From Kitasatospora cheerisanensis KCTC 2395 (GTDB taxonomy: Bacteria; Actinomycetota; Actinomycetes; Streptomycetales; Streptomycetaceae): a stretch of DNA of 54,767 nt. The position numbers and the translations under genes were made by a program. Under the pieces are notes generated by a model, which was given only the letters and a program-made list of their open reading frames with translations, did not search any database and was not told where the DNA came from. The stretch lies in the NCBI RefSeq assembly GCF_000696185.1, contig NZ_KK853997.1, positions 6,385,415 to 6,440,181 on the forward strand. Reading direction: 5' to 3'. Positions 33,101 through 42,480 of this stretch are shown one piece after another. Within the stretch, counting starts at the first letter, position 1. Each line of letters opens with the position of its first letter.

Positions 33101-36100
33101 CCGGGCACCGGACTGATCGGCGGCGGCGGTGCCGGGCGGCTCGGCCGCGACCACGTGGAGATCTCCGGCGACGCCCGGACCTCGCAGCTGACCAGCAAGT
33201 CGAAGGTGCCCGGTGTGCTCTACGACGGCACCGTGCACTTCGAGTTGGCGTTCAACGGCAAGGGCGTCGCGCACGACGCGGGCACGGCGGACCTCCGGGT
33301 GCTGGTCGACCGCGCCGACACCACCGCCCCGCCGGTCGAGCGGGAGAGCGGGACGCCGGAGCCCGCCAAGACCGAACCGACCGGCGCGGAGCCGGAGTTG
33401 CACGAGGTCGTCGGCCCGCCGGACAGCGTCTGGCACGGCGGAGACGACCGGGGCGGGCTCGGCGAGAGCGTGGTGGTCCGCGACCTGGAGAGCACCGCGG
33501 CACTGCGCCAGGCGCTGGACGCCAAGGGGCGGGAGCGGTTCGGGGACGACTGGAACGCCGTCCGCGACCAGGTGATGCAGGGGTTCAGCCAGCCGAACCT
33601 GGCCGCCCGGCTGACCGGGATGACCCGGGGCGAGGCGCTGGAGGTGAAGATCCCCGGCAAGGAGGGCCTGGTGGTCACGGCCGTGGCCCGGGTGGAGTCG
33701 ATGACCTACCGCCGGGAGGACGGCAAGGCCGAACTCAACACCGTGAACGAGACCAGCGCGTTCGCCGTGGACCGCCGGCTGGGGGCCCGAACCACCGTCG
33801 AGCAGGGCCAGTTGGGCGGCACCGCCGTCAAGGGCACGCCGGGTCTCGACCTGGTCGCGGCCGGCTCAGGCCAGCAGCGGCAGCGCGTCGGCGGGCAGGG
33901 CCGGCAGGCCGACCGGGTGTACGCCAGCGGCAAGTACAGTGCGCCGCAGGTGATCTACGGCGCCGAGCTGAAGGTGGACCTGCACGTCGGCCGCCCCGGC
34001 GAGGCGCTCGCCGCCGGGCACCAGGTCTCGGCGCCGCTGCGCGTCGAGGTCGGCATGGACGCCCGGGACACCGTCAAGACGCAGGCGCCGCGCAGCGAGG
34101 ACGGCGTGGTCGCCTTCCGGCGGCCCGAGCGTCAGCCGCAGCGGCAGGCCGAGCCGAAGCCCGCGGGCACCGAGGCGGCCACGCACACCGCGCCGCGCCG
34201 GATGCGCGAGCGGCACGAGCTGAACGCCTCGTACGTGGTGCACACCCTCGGCGGCGCGGACAAGGTCCGCACCGTGGTGGAGGACGCGGTGCGGAGCAAG
34301 TACGGCGAGCCGTCGGAGGAGGTCAAGCAGCGGATCGGCGCGAGCTTCGACCGGGTCGCGCTCAAGACCCAGCTGTCCCAGCTGACCCGCGGCGGAAGGA
34401 TCACCGAGACCGTCTCCGGCAAGACCTGGTCGGCGGAGGTCACGGTCACGGCCCGGCTGGGGGAGTCGACGTACCACTCCCGGGCGGAGAAGTACGAGTT
34501 CGAGTCCGGCACCCGCACGTCCAGCGGCCAGGGCAACCTGCGCGACCACCGGAACCGGACCGACGGCGGCGGCCAACTCAAGGTCAAGGCCCCGTTCGTG
34601 GACGTCAACGGCGGCTACGCGTACCGGGTGGACCGCAGCTACGGGCAGTCGGCGGAGACCGTCGGCTCGGCCTCGAACCGCGGCAAGCACGTCGAGCCCG
34701 CCGTGCTGTTCGACGTCGCCGCGCCGTACGAGGTGACGGTCGCCTTCAAGCGGCTGAACGTGCCCGACGGCTCGCACCGCGAGACGGTGGAGACGGTGGC
34801 GCGGGTGGCCGTGCCGGAACGCGACGCCGACCCGGTGGCCGGGCCGGTCGAGCGGACCACCGCGAAGCAGCCGAAGGGCTTCGTGGAGGGCCGCCGGCTG
34901 GACTCCTCGGCGATCGTCACCGACGTCCACGCCCTTCCCGACGGCACGGAGCACCACGGCGGTCCGGGCGGGCGGCGGACGTTCGGCGAGTCGGTCCTGT
35001 CGCAGGTCGAGTCGGGCTGGAAGCCCGGCGGGCTGCGCCTGCCGGGCGGGAAGGCGCCCGGGCAGCAGAAGCTGGAGCGCAACCCGTTCGACAGCGACTG
35101 GGCGGGCATCCGGCGCAAGCTGGACGCCGAACTCACCCCGGACCGGCTGCAGTCCAGGCTCAAGGGCATGACGGCGGGCGACGAGATCGTGGTGCGGCAC
35201 GGGCGGACCACCGTCCGGGTCGGCGCGGTGCTCCGCGACCGGATGGAGCACCTGGGCGACTCCGGCACCACCGAGTTCAACGCCGGCACCGACGTGCAGC
35301 GCAGCTTCGCCCGCACCGACGGCACCGGCACCAACCACCAGGGCACGCTCGGCGCGGTGGCCTCCGTCCCGGTGCCCGCCGCGCCCGGGGTCTCGGTGAC
35401 CGGTGGCCTGACCGGCACCGGCGGCCGGGGCCACGACCAGGTGGAGGTGCAGACCCGGAGCACCGCGGCCGGCTCGGCGACCAAGGCGAAGCTGCCCGGC
35501 AGCGCCTACGCCGGCGAGGCGGAGCTCCAGTTCACCATCACCCGGCGGCCGTGGATCGGCGCCCAGGTGCACCAGCGGCGCACCGCGGCGATCGGCTTCG
35601 AGGCGCTGGTGGAGACCGGCGAGACCGTGCCGGTCCCGTCGAAGTCCGCCACCGGCGCGGGCCCTGACGGGGAGTCGAGGACGGTCGCGGTCCGGCCGCC
35701 CGAGCCGGTGACCGTCCAGGTCCCGCCGGAGCGGGTCTGGGAGTCCGGCCTGCGCGACACCGACGTGCTGCGCTGGCTGGGCGACGTCGGCGGCGTGCAG
35801 GACCTGGTGCGGCTGCGCGGGCCGGAGTACTTCGGCGCCTCGGCGTGGAAGGAACTGGCCCCGGTGGTCGGCACCGTGACCTCGCACAGCCACCTGTCGG
35901 CGCTGTTCGGCACCGCCACCCAGGGCTCGGAGGTGGCGGCGAGCGTCCCGTCCAAGCGGGTCACGCTCGGCGGCGGCAAGGGCGTCGAGGTCGGCGTGAA
36001 GGTGGTGTCGCTGGAGCACCGGGCGGTGGACGACAAGGTCGAACTGAGCCCGGCCAACGGCACCTCCGCGGGCGGCACCCGGTACGACCTGGCGGCGAGG

Positions 36101-36850
36101 AACGCGGGCCTCCAGGGCCAGCTGGGCGCCAAGATCACCGGGGACGTCACCAACAGCCCGGCGGTCGTCGGCGGCGCCCAGCACCTGTGGCGCGACGGCG
36201 GCGGCCACGGCGACTCCGGGCAAGTGATCTCGAACGGCAAGTTCGCCACCCCGATGGCGCGCTACGCGGGCCACGCCGAGGTCGAGGTGACGCTCTTCGA
36301 CGGGGCGCGGAACCCCGTCAAGGAGAAGGGAATCGTCCCGTTCGCCGTGGACATCCCGCTCTCGGAGACCACCGGCTCGCAGGTCCCGGGCGACCACTAC
36401 CTGGCGTTCACCGGGGAGCACCAGGGCGGCGAACTGCGCGTCACCGAGGGCGGGTGGCGGCTGGAGGAGGTCCACCGGGTGACGGCGCCGGACGCCGAGG
36501 GCCCGTCCGACCCGGCCACCCGCAGCCGGGCGGAGCACGAGCAGCTGGTCGGCACCGTCCGGCTCGGACAGGCGGTCTACGAAGGGGAGTTCAGCGCGAG
36601 CACCCCGGCGGGAGCCGCGCACATCCGGGCCACCCACCGGCTGGTCGAGCTGGGCGGCGGCACCTCGGCCGGCACCTCCGCGCTGCTGGGCGAACTGCTC
36701 GGCACGCCGGACGGCGAGCCGGTCCGGGCCGAGCAGGTGCGCCGGGTGATCGACTGGGTCGAGCGGCGCTCCGCCGACGGCCCGGTCACCCGGGACGACC
36801 TGCTCACCGGGGCGCAGCACGGCTGGAGCGAGCCGGAGGAGTCCGCCTGA
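21103..36850 (+). CDS. Giant multi-warhead effector C2: WXG100-like N-terminus, zinc metallopeptidase, CNF1-like, papain-like and OTU domains, six beta-rich modules
   Basis: ATG 21103 lies 3 nt after gene B. Two lost C's in a tandem repeat near 24790 and 24807 move the frame from 1 to 2. Restored length is about 5,249 aa. Residues 1-300 match the C1 secretion domain. Residues ~440-690 are HETLPRQEA repeats. The metallopeptidase has HEFSH at 1073-1077. Charged coiled-coil sequence spans ~1260-2200. Then come the CNF1-like domain (C2564, H2580), a papain-like domain (C3046, H3125, D3141) and an OTU-like protease (D3340, C3343, H3509). A Pro/Glu/Lys linker leads to six beta-rich modules of about 245 aa (~3640-5090) and a ~160-aa tail. 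It is the last gene of the operon; a strong hairpin follows. No immunity gene is adjacent. Substrates are unknown. Confidence 0.75.
22420..23160 (+). repeat. 36-bp repeats encoding APAHETLPRQEA linker in C2
   Basis: More than a dozen 12-aa units of the type HETLPRQEAAAPA, degenerating to HESVPRQE and HESAPRQE, separate the secretion domain from the effector domains. The His-Glu pattern also appears in the C1 linkers (HEQQP), so it looks like a locus-specific linker style. Confidence 0.9.
23960..24720 (+). other. Zincin-type metallopeptidase domain of C2
   Basis: TTTHEFSHTVHRF gives HEXXH (24319-24333), residues 1073-1077. About 50 residues later SRDEQEYFAQVTNAYLG supplies candidate third-ligand Glu residues (24478-24486). 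The spacing fits HEXXH-plus-E zincins found in polymorphic and anthrax-type toxins. The exact family is not assigned. Confidence 0.65.
24775..24815 (+). repeat. Direct repeat of 17 bp where C2 changes frame
   Basis: Two adjacent copies of GAGCACCAGCCCCGGCC lie here. One extra C in each would give 18-bp units coding EHQPPA, matching the EHRPPAA just upstream. That restores one continuous frame into GRPPHGGTPHEDLPSPPP. The frame change is thus explained by two single-C losses. Confidence 0.8.
28330..29030 (+). other. CNF1-like Cys/His domain in C2
   Basis: It is homologous to 9230-9960 of C1. Cys lies in MNGCAFAIT (28790-28792) and His in VWHVQSYSSSSN (28838-28840), 16 residues apart. Conservation of both residues and the surrounding strands across paralogues supports a catalytic role. 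The CNF1/CheD-like fold is an inference. Confidence 0.4.
30080..30700 (+). other. Divergent papain-like cysteine domain in C2
   Basis: Cys lies in NDLKACLENV (30236-30238), His in GAGHAVALVHD (30473-30475) and Asp in VRWADLTER (30521-30523). Order and spacing match the C1 papain-fold modules (C, about 80 residues, H, about 15, D). The sequence is otherwise very different, so it is a distinct subfamily. Confidence 0.55.
31080..31660 (+). other. OTU-like cysteine protease domain in C2
   Basis: GDGYCLLRSV (31115-31144) has the OTU D-G-x-C signature, with Asp at 31118 and Cys at 31127. WRSNEGEMLPAATAHAL resembles the conserved OTU middle segment. The terminal SDHYDG supplies His (31625-31627). 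Total length is about 170 residues, typical of OTU. OTU proteases usually cleave ubiquitin or ubiquitin-like proteins, which would imply a eukaryotic substrate. Confidence 0.6.
31680..32010 (+). repeat. Pro-Glu-Lys-rich low-complexity linker in C2
   Basis: Irregular KPEPEPEP / AEAEPEL repeats separate the OTU domain from the beta-rich modules. They suggest a stiff extended spacer. Confidence 0.85.
32020..36370 (+). repeat. Six tandem ~245-aa beta-rich modules at the C-terminus of C2
   Basis: Each module has a short helical start (for example FGGDWPALREKV, FGDDWNAVRDQV, FDSDWAGIRRKL) and an anchor such as LKSMTAGEPV, LTGMTRGEAL, LSQLTRGGRI or LKGMTAGDEI. Beta-rich sequence follows, often with TEFNxGT, then a closing strand such as VLYDGTVHFELAF or QVIYGAELKVDL. 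Anchors lie near 32165, 32876, 33600, 34370, 35150 and 35895. The modules are divergent, so they are old. I do not recognise the family. Confidence 0.7.
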
Positions 36851-36855
36851 CGGCA

Positions 36856-36894
36856 CGGCCGCCGGGGCACCCGAGAGGCGCTCCCCGGCGGCCG
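36856..36894 (+). terminator. Strong hairpin after C2
   Basis: CGGCCGCCGGGG (36856-36867) and CCCCGGCGGCCG (36883-36894) form a perfect 12-bp stem with a 15-nt loop, 6 nt after the C2 stop. It probably ends the toxin operon and insulates the next gene. Confidence 0.7.
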
Positions 36895-36927
36895 CCGGCC
36901 GGTCAACAAGGTTCACCCGAAGGGGCA

Positions 36928-36957
36928 TTGACAGTCGATCAGTCCGGTAGATCTAAT
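36928..36957 (+). promoter_or_regulatory. paaI: Sigma70-like promoter of the PaaI gene
   Basis: A consensus TTGACA (36928-36933) is followed after 18 bp by TCTAAT (36952-36957), 38 bp before ATG 36996. It is the best vegetative-type promoter seen in the window. Confidence 0.6.
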
Positions 36958-36995
36958 GCTCAGGCCCGGGAAAGGGCAGCTCACTGGGGGGAGCA

Positions 36996-37409
36996 ATGGT
37001 GGGGACGAGCAGGATCGACGCACTGTTCGAGCGCGACCGGGCCTGCCGCGGCGCGGGAATCACGCTCGACGAGGTGACCGGCGGGCGGGCGGTGGCCCGG
37101 ATGCGGGTCACCGAGGAGATGGCCAACGCGCACGGCATCGGGCACGGCGGATACGTGTTCCTGCTCGCCGACGCCGCGTTCTCCTACGCCTGCAACAGCT
37201 ACGGGCCGGTCGCCCTCGCGCAGGGCGCGCAGGTCACCTTCCTGGCCCCCGCCCAGATCGGCGACGAACTGGTCGCCGAGGCCGTGGAACGCTCCAGGGC
37301 GGGCCGGCAGGGCGTCTACGACGTCACCGTGCGCACCGCCAAGGGCGCCGTGGTCGCCGAGTTCCGCGGCCAGAGCACGCAGGTCGCCGGGGTGCCGCAC
37401 AGCGGCTGA
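36996..37409 (+). CDS. paaI: PaaI-type hotdog-fold thioesterase
   Basis: The gene encodes 137 aa, the family's usual length, from ATG 36996 with a GGGGGGAG site. The family motif MANAHGIGHGGYVFLLAD and FSYACNSYG are clearly PaaI-like; GHGG and the following acidic Asp belong to the hotdog active site. QVTFLAPAQIGDELVAEA continues the fold. PaaI hydrolyses hydroxyphenylacetyl-CoA and related aryl-CoA thioesters, rescuing CoA during phenylacetate breakdown. No other phenylacetate-degradation gene lies beside it, so here it is a stand-alone housekeeping or detoxifying thioesterase. Confidence 0.85.
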   Translation: MVGTSRIDALFERDRACRGAGITLDEVTGGRAVARMRVTEEMANAHGIGHGGYVFLLADAAFSYACNSYGPVALAQGAQVTFLAPAQIGDELVAEAVERSRAGRQGVYDVTVRTAKGAVVAEFRGQSTQVAGVPHSG

Positions 37410-37539
37410 CCGGCCTCACCGGCCCTCCTGCCGCCCTGTGCGGCCGGTGTAACCGCCGCCCGCCGTCGCGGAGACAGCCGGGAAACGCGGTCTTCCTACA
37501 GTCGCCCGTGACGGGTGCAGGTCTTACGTGCGCTCGGAG

Positions 37540-37587
37540 GTGCACGCAGTGGTGTGCTCGTTCGTGCACGCGGACGTGCACGCGGAC
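37540..37587. repeat. GTGCACGC direct repeats before the nitrate reductase
   Basis: GTGCACGC occurs at 37540, 37564 and 37576. The last two are perfect tandem 12-bp copies (GTGCACGCGGAC). They end 12 bp before GTG 37600. They may be regulator sites, or N-terminal codons if the upstream GTG 37528 is used. Confidence 0.4.
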
Positions 37588-37599
37588 GGAAGGGTTCCC

Positions 37600-40500
37600 G
37601 TGACCGAACAGGTGCGCACGGTCTGCGGCTACTGCGGCGTCGGCTGCGGCCTGCTGCTCGACGTCGAGACCGGCCCGGACGGCCGCCGCACCGTGCGGCG
37701 CGCCACCGGCGACCCCCAACACCCCGCCAACCTGGGCCGCTTGTGCACCAAGGGCGCCACCACCGCCGAGCTGTTCGCCGCCCCCGGCCGGCTCGCCACC
37801 GCCCTGGTGCGCCCCGCCCGCGGCGAACCCCCGGTGCCGGCGCCGACCGCCGAGGCGATCGCCGACACCGGCCGCCGGCTGCGCGCCGTGCTGGACGAGC
37901 ACGGCCCCGACGCGATCGCGCTGTACGTGTCCGGGCAGATGAGCCTGGAGGCGCAGTACCTGGCCAACAAGCTCGCCAAGGGCTACCTGCGGACCAACCG
38001 GATCGAGTCCAACTCCCGCCTGTGCATGGCCAGTGCGGGCACCGGCTACAAGCTGTCGCTGGGCGCGGACGGCCCGCCCGGCTCCTACCGGGACCTCGAC
38101 CTGGCGGACGTCTTCCTGGTGATCGGCTCGAACGCCGCCGACTGCCACCCGGTGCTGTTCCTGCGGATGATGGACCGGGTCAGGGCCGGCGCCAAGCTGA
38201 TCGTGGTCGACCCGCGCCGCACCGCCACCGCCGCCAAGGCCGACCTGTTCCTGCAGATCGCCCCCGGCACCGACCTCGCCCTGCTCAACGGCCTGCTCCA
38301 CCTGCTGCACGAGAACGGCCGCACCGACCGGGAGTTCATCGCCCGGCACACCGAGGGCTGGGAGGCGATGCCGGAGTTCCTCGCCGACTACCCGCCGGCG
38401 CGGGTCGCCGAGCTCACCGGCATATCCGAGTCCGACCTCCGCCGCGCCGCCGAACTCATAGGCGAGGCCGAGGAGTTCACCAGCCTGTGGACGATGGGCC
38501 TGAACCAGTCCACGCACGGCACCTGGAACACCAACGCCCTGGTCAACCTGCACCTCGCCACCGGCACCATCTGCCGCCCCGGCAGCGGACCGTTCTCGCT
38601 CACCGGCCAGCCCAACGCGATGGGCGGCCGCGAAATGGGCTACATGGGACCGGGGCTGCCCGGTCAGCGCACCGTACTCGCCGACGCCGACCGGGAGTTC
38701 ACCGAGCAGGTGTGGGGCGTCCCGCCCGGCACCGTCCGCGCCGACGGCCTCGGCACCGGCACCGTCGACCTGTTCCGCCGGATGGCCGACGGCGAGATCA
38801 AGGCCTGCTGGATCATCTGCACCAACCCGGTCGCCTCGGTCGGCAACCGGCGCACCGTCGTCGAGGCCCTGGAACGCGCCGAACTGGTCATCACCCAGGA
38901 CGTGTTCGCCGACACCGAGACCAACGCGTACGCGGACGTGGTGCTGCCCGCCGCGCTGTGGAGCGAGACCGAGGGCGTCCTGATCAACAGCGAACGCAAC
39001 CTCACCCTGGCCCGGCCGCCGCCGACCCGCCCGGCGAGGCGCTCCCCGACTGGCGGATCATCGCGGACGTCGCCACCGCGATGGGCTTCGCGGACGGCTT
39101 CCGCTACGACAGCGCGGAGCAGATCTTCGAGGAGCTGAAGCGCTTCCACAACCCGGCCACCGGCTGGGACCTGCGCGGCATCGACTACCCCAGGCTGCGC
39201 GACACCCCCGTCCAGTGGCCCGCCGCCGACCCGGACGGCCCCGACCGCAACCCGGTCCGCTACCTCCGCGCCGACGGCACCCCGCACTTCCCGACCCCGT
39301 CCGGCCGGGCCGTCTTCCACCCCCGCCCGCACCTCGACCCGGCCGAACTCCCCGACGACGAACACCCGTTCGTCCTCAACACCGGCCGCCTGCCGCACCA
39401 GTGGCACACCCTCACCAAGACCGCCAAGGTCGCCAAGCTCGCCCGCCTCGACCCGTCGCCGTTCGTCGAACTCCACCCCGAGGACGCCGCCGCGCTCGGC
39501 CTCGCCGAGGGCGACGGCGTGGAGATCAGGTCGCGGCGCGGCCGGGCCGTGCTGCCCGCCCGGATCACCGACCGGGTACGGCCCGGGAACTGCTTCGCCC
39601 CGTTCCACTGGAACGACCTGTTCGGTGCGGACCTCAGCATCAACGCCGTCACCTCCGACGCCATCGACCCGCTCTCCCAGCAGCCCGAACTCAAGTACTG
39701 CGCCGTCGCGTTGACCAAGGTGGCGACGGCCGCACCGGTGCCCGCGCAGGTGGCCGCGCCGGCCTCGGCCGCCGCCGTGTTCGGACTCGACACCGACCCG
39801 CCGCCCGTCCTCGCCGAGGCCGAACGGCGCTACCTGGCCGGGTTCCTGGCCGCGCTGCCCGCCGGGGCGCCCGGCGTTCCGGTGCTGCCCGCCGGCGCGC
39901 CGTTCACCGCCGAGCACGCCCAGTGGGTCAACGGCGCACTCGCCGGCCTGTACTCCCGCACCACCCCGACCGCGCCCGCCCCGGCCGGCCGCCCCCTGCT
40001 GGTCCTGTGGGCCTCGCAGACCGGCACCGCCGAGGAGTTCGCCGCCGGCGTCGCCGCCCGGCTCACCGCCGAGGGCCGGCCCGCCACCCTGCTCGCCATG
40101 GCCGACACCGGCCCCGCCGCCCTGCCCGCCGACGCCGACCTGCTGTTCGTCACCTCCACCTACGGCGACGGCGAAGCCCCCGACAACGGCGCCGCGTTCT
40201 GGGACGCGCTCGCCGCCGACCCGCCCGTCCGGCTCGACGGCCGCCGCTACGCCGTCCTCGCCTTCGGCGACCCCGGCTACCGCGACTACTGCGGCCACGG
40301 CCGCCGCCTGGACGCCCGCCTCGCCGAACTCGGCGCCCGGCCGCTCGCCCCGCGCGCCGAGTGCCCGCCCGGCGACGAGACCACCGCCCCCGGCTGGCTC
40401 GACACCGTCGCCGCCGCACTCCGCGAAACCCCGGGCCCGGCCCCCGCCCCGACCCCGTCCCCGACGGTCCGGCGCGGCGGGCCGGCCACCGCCCGGCTGG

Positions 40501-41597
40501 TCGGCAACCGCCTGCTGAGCGGGCCGGGTTCGGACAAGGAGGTCCGCCGCTTCACCTTCGACACCCGCGAGCTCGACCGGCCGCTCGACTACGCCGTCGG
40601 CGACGCGCTCGCCGTCCACCCCGTCAACTCGCCCGCGCTGGTGGACGAATGGCTGTCCCTGGTCGGCGCCGCCTCCGCCACCGCCACCGTCACGCTCCCC
40701 GGCCGCGGCGAACTCCCGTTCCGCGAGGCGCTCGCCCGGCACCTCGACATCACCCGGATCAGCCCCGACCTGCTCCGCTTCTGCGCCGACCGCACCCGCG
40801 ACGGCCGCGAACTGCGCGCCCTGCTGCGCGCCGACAACACCGACGCGCTGGCCCGCTGGACCTGGGACCGCCAAGCCGTCGACGTGGCGGCGGAGTTCGG
40901 CGTCCGGGCCGGCCCCCAGGAGTGGACCGAGGTGTTCGGCCGGCTCCAGCCCCGCCAGTACTCGATCTGCTCCAGCCCGCTGACCGACCCGCACCTGATC
41001 TCGCTCACCGTCTCCGTGCTCCGCTGGGACAGCGTCAAGGGCCAGCCGCGCGGCGGCGTCTGCTCCACCCACCTCGCCGACGCCGAACCCGGCACCGCCG
41101 TCCCCGTCCGGCTCCGCCGCGCCCCGCACTTCCGGCCGCCCGCCGACCCCGCCACCCCCGCCGTCATGATCGGCCCCGGCACCGGCGTCGCACCCTTCCT
41201 CGGCTTCCTGGAGGACCGCCGCGCCCGTGGCCACCGCGCGCCCAACTGGCTGTTCTTCGGCGAACAGCACCGCGCCACCGACTTCCACTACCGCGAGGAA
41301 CTCACCGCCCACCTCGCCGACGGCACCCTCACCCGCCTGGACACCGCGTTCTCCCGCGACCAGCGCGCCAAGGTCTACGTCCAGGACCGGATGCGCGAAC
41401 ACGGCCACCACCTGTGGTCCTGGCTCCAGGACGGCGCCCACCTGTACGTGTGCGGCGACGCCAGCCGGATGGCCAAGGCCGTCGACCTGGCCCTCCGCGA
41501 CATCGTCGCCACCCACGGCGGCCTCACCCCCGAGGAGGCCGCCGGCTACCTCAAGCAGCTCGCCGCCGACAAGCGCTACGTCCGCGACGTGTACTGA
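37600..41597 (+). CDS. Assimilatory nitrate reductase fused to CysJ-like flavoprotein reductase (frameshifted)
   Basis: GTG 37600 follows GGAAGGG and gives the expected N-terminus TEQVRTVCGYCGVGCG. One lost C near 39020 shifts frame 1 to frame 3. Restored length is about 1,332 aa. Residues ~8-45 bind a 4Fe-4S cluster (C-x2-C-x3-C...C in LGRLCTKG). The molybdopterin oxidoreductase domain runs to ~700 (RIESNSRLCMAS, NTGRLPHQWHT). Then come a flavodoxin-like FMN domain (LWASQTGTAEEF), an FAD-binding domain (RQYSICSSPL) and an NAD(P)H domain (GPGTGVAPFLGF; ending DKRYVRDVY). This architecture reduces nitrate to nitrite with electrons drawn directly from NAD(P)H. No nitrite reductase or transporter is adjacent. 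GTG 37528 is an alternative start adding 24 residues. Confidence 0.85.
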
Positions 41598-41631
41598 CGG
41601 GACGGCTGCTGAGCGGCAGTCACACGTCCCG
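41598..41631. terminator. Possible bidirectional terminator between convergent genes
   Basis: CGGGACG (41598-41604) and CGTCCCG (41625-41631) are perfect 7-bp arms right after the nitrate reductase stop. They overlap the stop of the minus-strand permease. A weaker inner CTGC/GCAG pairing may extend the stem. Confidence 0.45.
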
Positions 41632-42480
41632 CCGGGTGCCGAAGAAGAGCGCGGCCAGCGCCCCGCCCGCGGCCCAGGCGAGATAGACCAGCCACTCGCC
41701 GGCGGGCTGCGCCGGGAACGTGATGTTCGGGTTCGGCGGCAGCCCGACCAGCTCGTGCAGCTCCTGCCAGGCCCGGAACGGCGTCGCGTGGTACAGGCAC
41801 GCCGACCAGTGGTGGTTCTGGCTGAGGAAGTTGGGGACCAGCAGCAGGACCGTGGTGGTGGTGACCACGGTGGCCGCGCTGTGCCGGACCAGCGCCGCCA
41901 GTCCGAGACCGGTCAGCGCGCACACCGCGGGCAGCAGGGAGGAAGCCAACAGGGCCCTCCAGATGCCCGGTTCGGTGATCGAGATGCCGGCCCGCCGCCC
42001 GGACAGGATCGCCTGCGAGACGAAGAAGGACACCCCGGTCGCCAGCACGCCGAAGCCCAGCATCACCACCGTCAGCACCGCGATCTTCGCGGACAGCAGC
42101 GCCCGCCGGGCCGGCACCGCCGCGAAGCTGGTGCGGATCTGCCCGGTCGCGTACTCGCTGACCAGCGCCACCGCGCCGAGACTGCCCGCGATCAGCAGGG
42201 TCGCGATGCAGGCGTTGTTGGTGAAGCCCGCCGCCAGCGACCCGGCGGGCCGGAAGAACTCCCGCTGCGCGTCCGTGAAGTGCGGCCAGTCGTTCACGTC
42301 GGCGATCGCCGCGTTCGCGTTCAGGAAGACCAGCCCGAGCAGGCCGAGGAGCAGCCCCCAGCGGATCGACCGGAGCGACAGCAGCTTGTGCCACTCGGCG
42401 AGCAGCAGGTCACGGAACCGGGCCCGCGGCTCGTCGACCGGCAGGGCGGCGGGCGGCGCGGCGGAGGTGAGCGCGGTCAT
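41620..42480 (-). CDS. ABC-2 type transporter permease
   Basis: The gene encodes 286 aa, and its ATG (complement of 42478-42480) overlaps the ATPase stop by 4 nt. About six hydrophobic segments are visible, for example WGLLLGLLGLVFL near the N-terminus, ACIATLLIAGSLGAVALV, VLTVVMLGFGVLATGVSFF and VTTTTVLLLVPNFL. The motif SEYATGQIRTSFAAVPAR, between membrane segments, is typical of actinobacterial ABC-2 permeases that pair with a separate ATPase. Substrate is unknown; a drug, lipid or peptide exporter is likely. Confidence 0.85.
   Translation of the reverse strand: MTALTSAAPPAALPVDEPRARFRDLLLAEWHKLLSLRSIRWGLLLGLLGLVFLNANAAIADVNDWPHFTDAQREFFRPAGSLAAGFTNNACIATLLIAGSLGAVALVSEYATGQIRTSFAAVPARRALLSAKIAVLTVVMLGFGVLATGVSFFVSQAILSGRRAGISITEPGIWRALLASSLLPAVCALTGLGLAALVRHSAATVVTTTTVLLLVPNFLSQNHHWSACLYHATPFRAWQELHELVGLPPNPNITFPAQPAGEWLVYLAWAAGGALAALFFGTRRDV

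Noticed and set aside
36996..37409. PaaI and the PaaK-like ligases as one phenylacetate pathway
   Set aside because: They are 8 kb apart on opposite strands with unrelated genes between them. No phenylacetyl-CoA epoxidase or ring-opening genes are present.
37528..37599. GTG 37528 as the nitrate reductase start
   Set aside because: GTG 37600 has a better ribosome site and gives the family-typical short N-terminus before CGYCGVGCG. The upstream codons are repeats. It is kept as an alternative.
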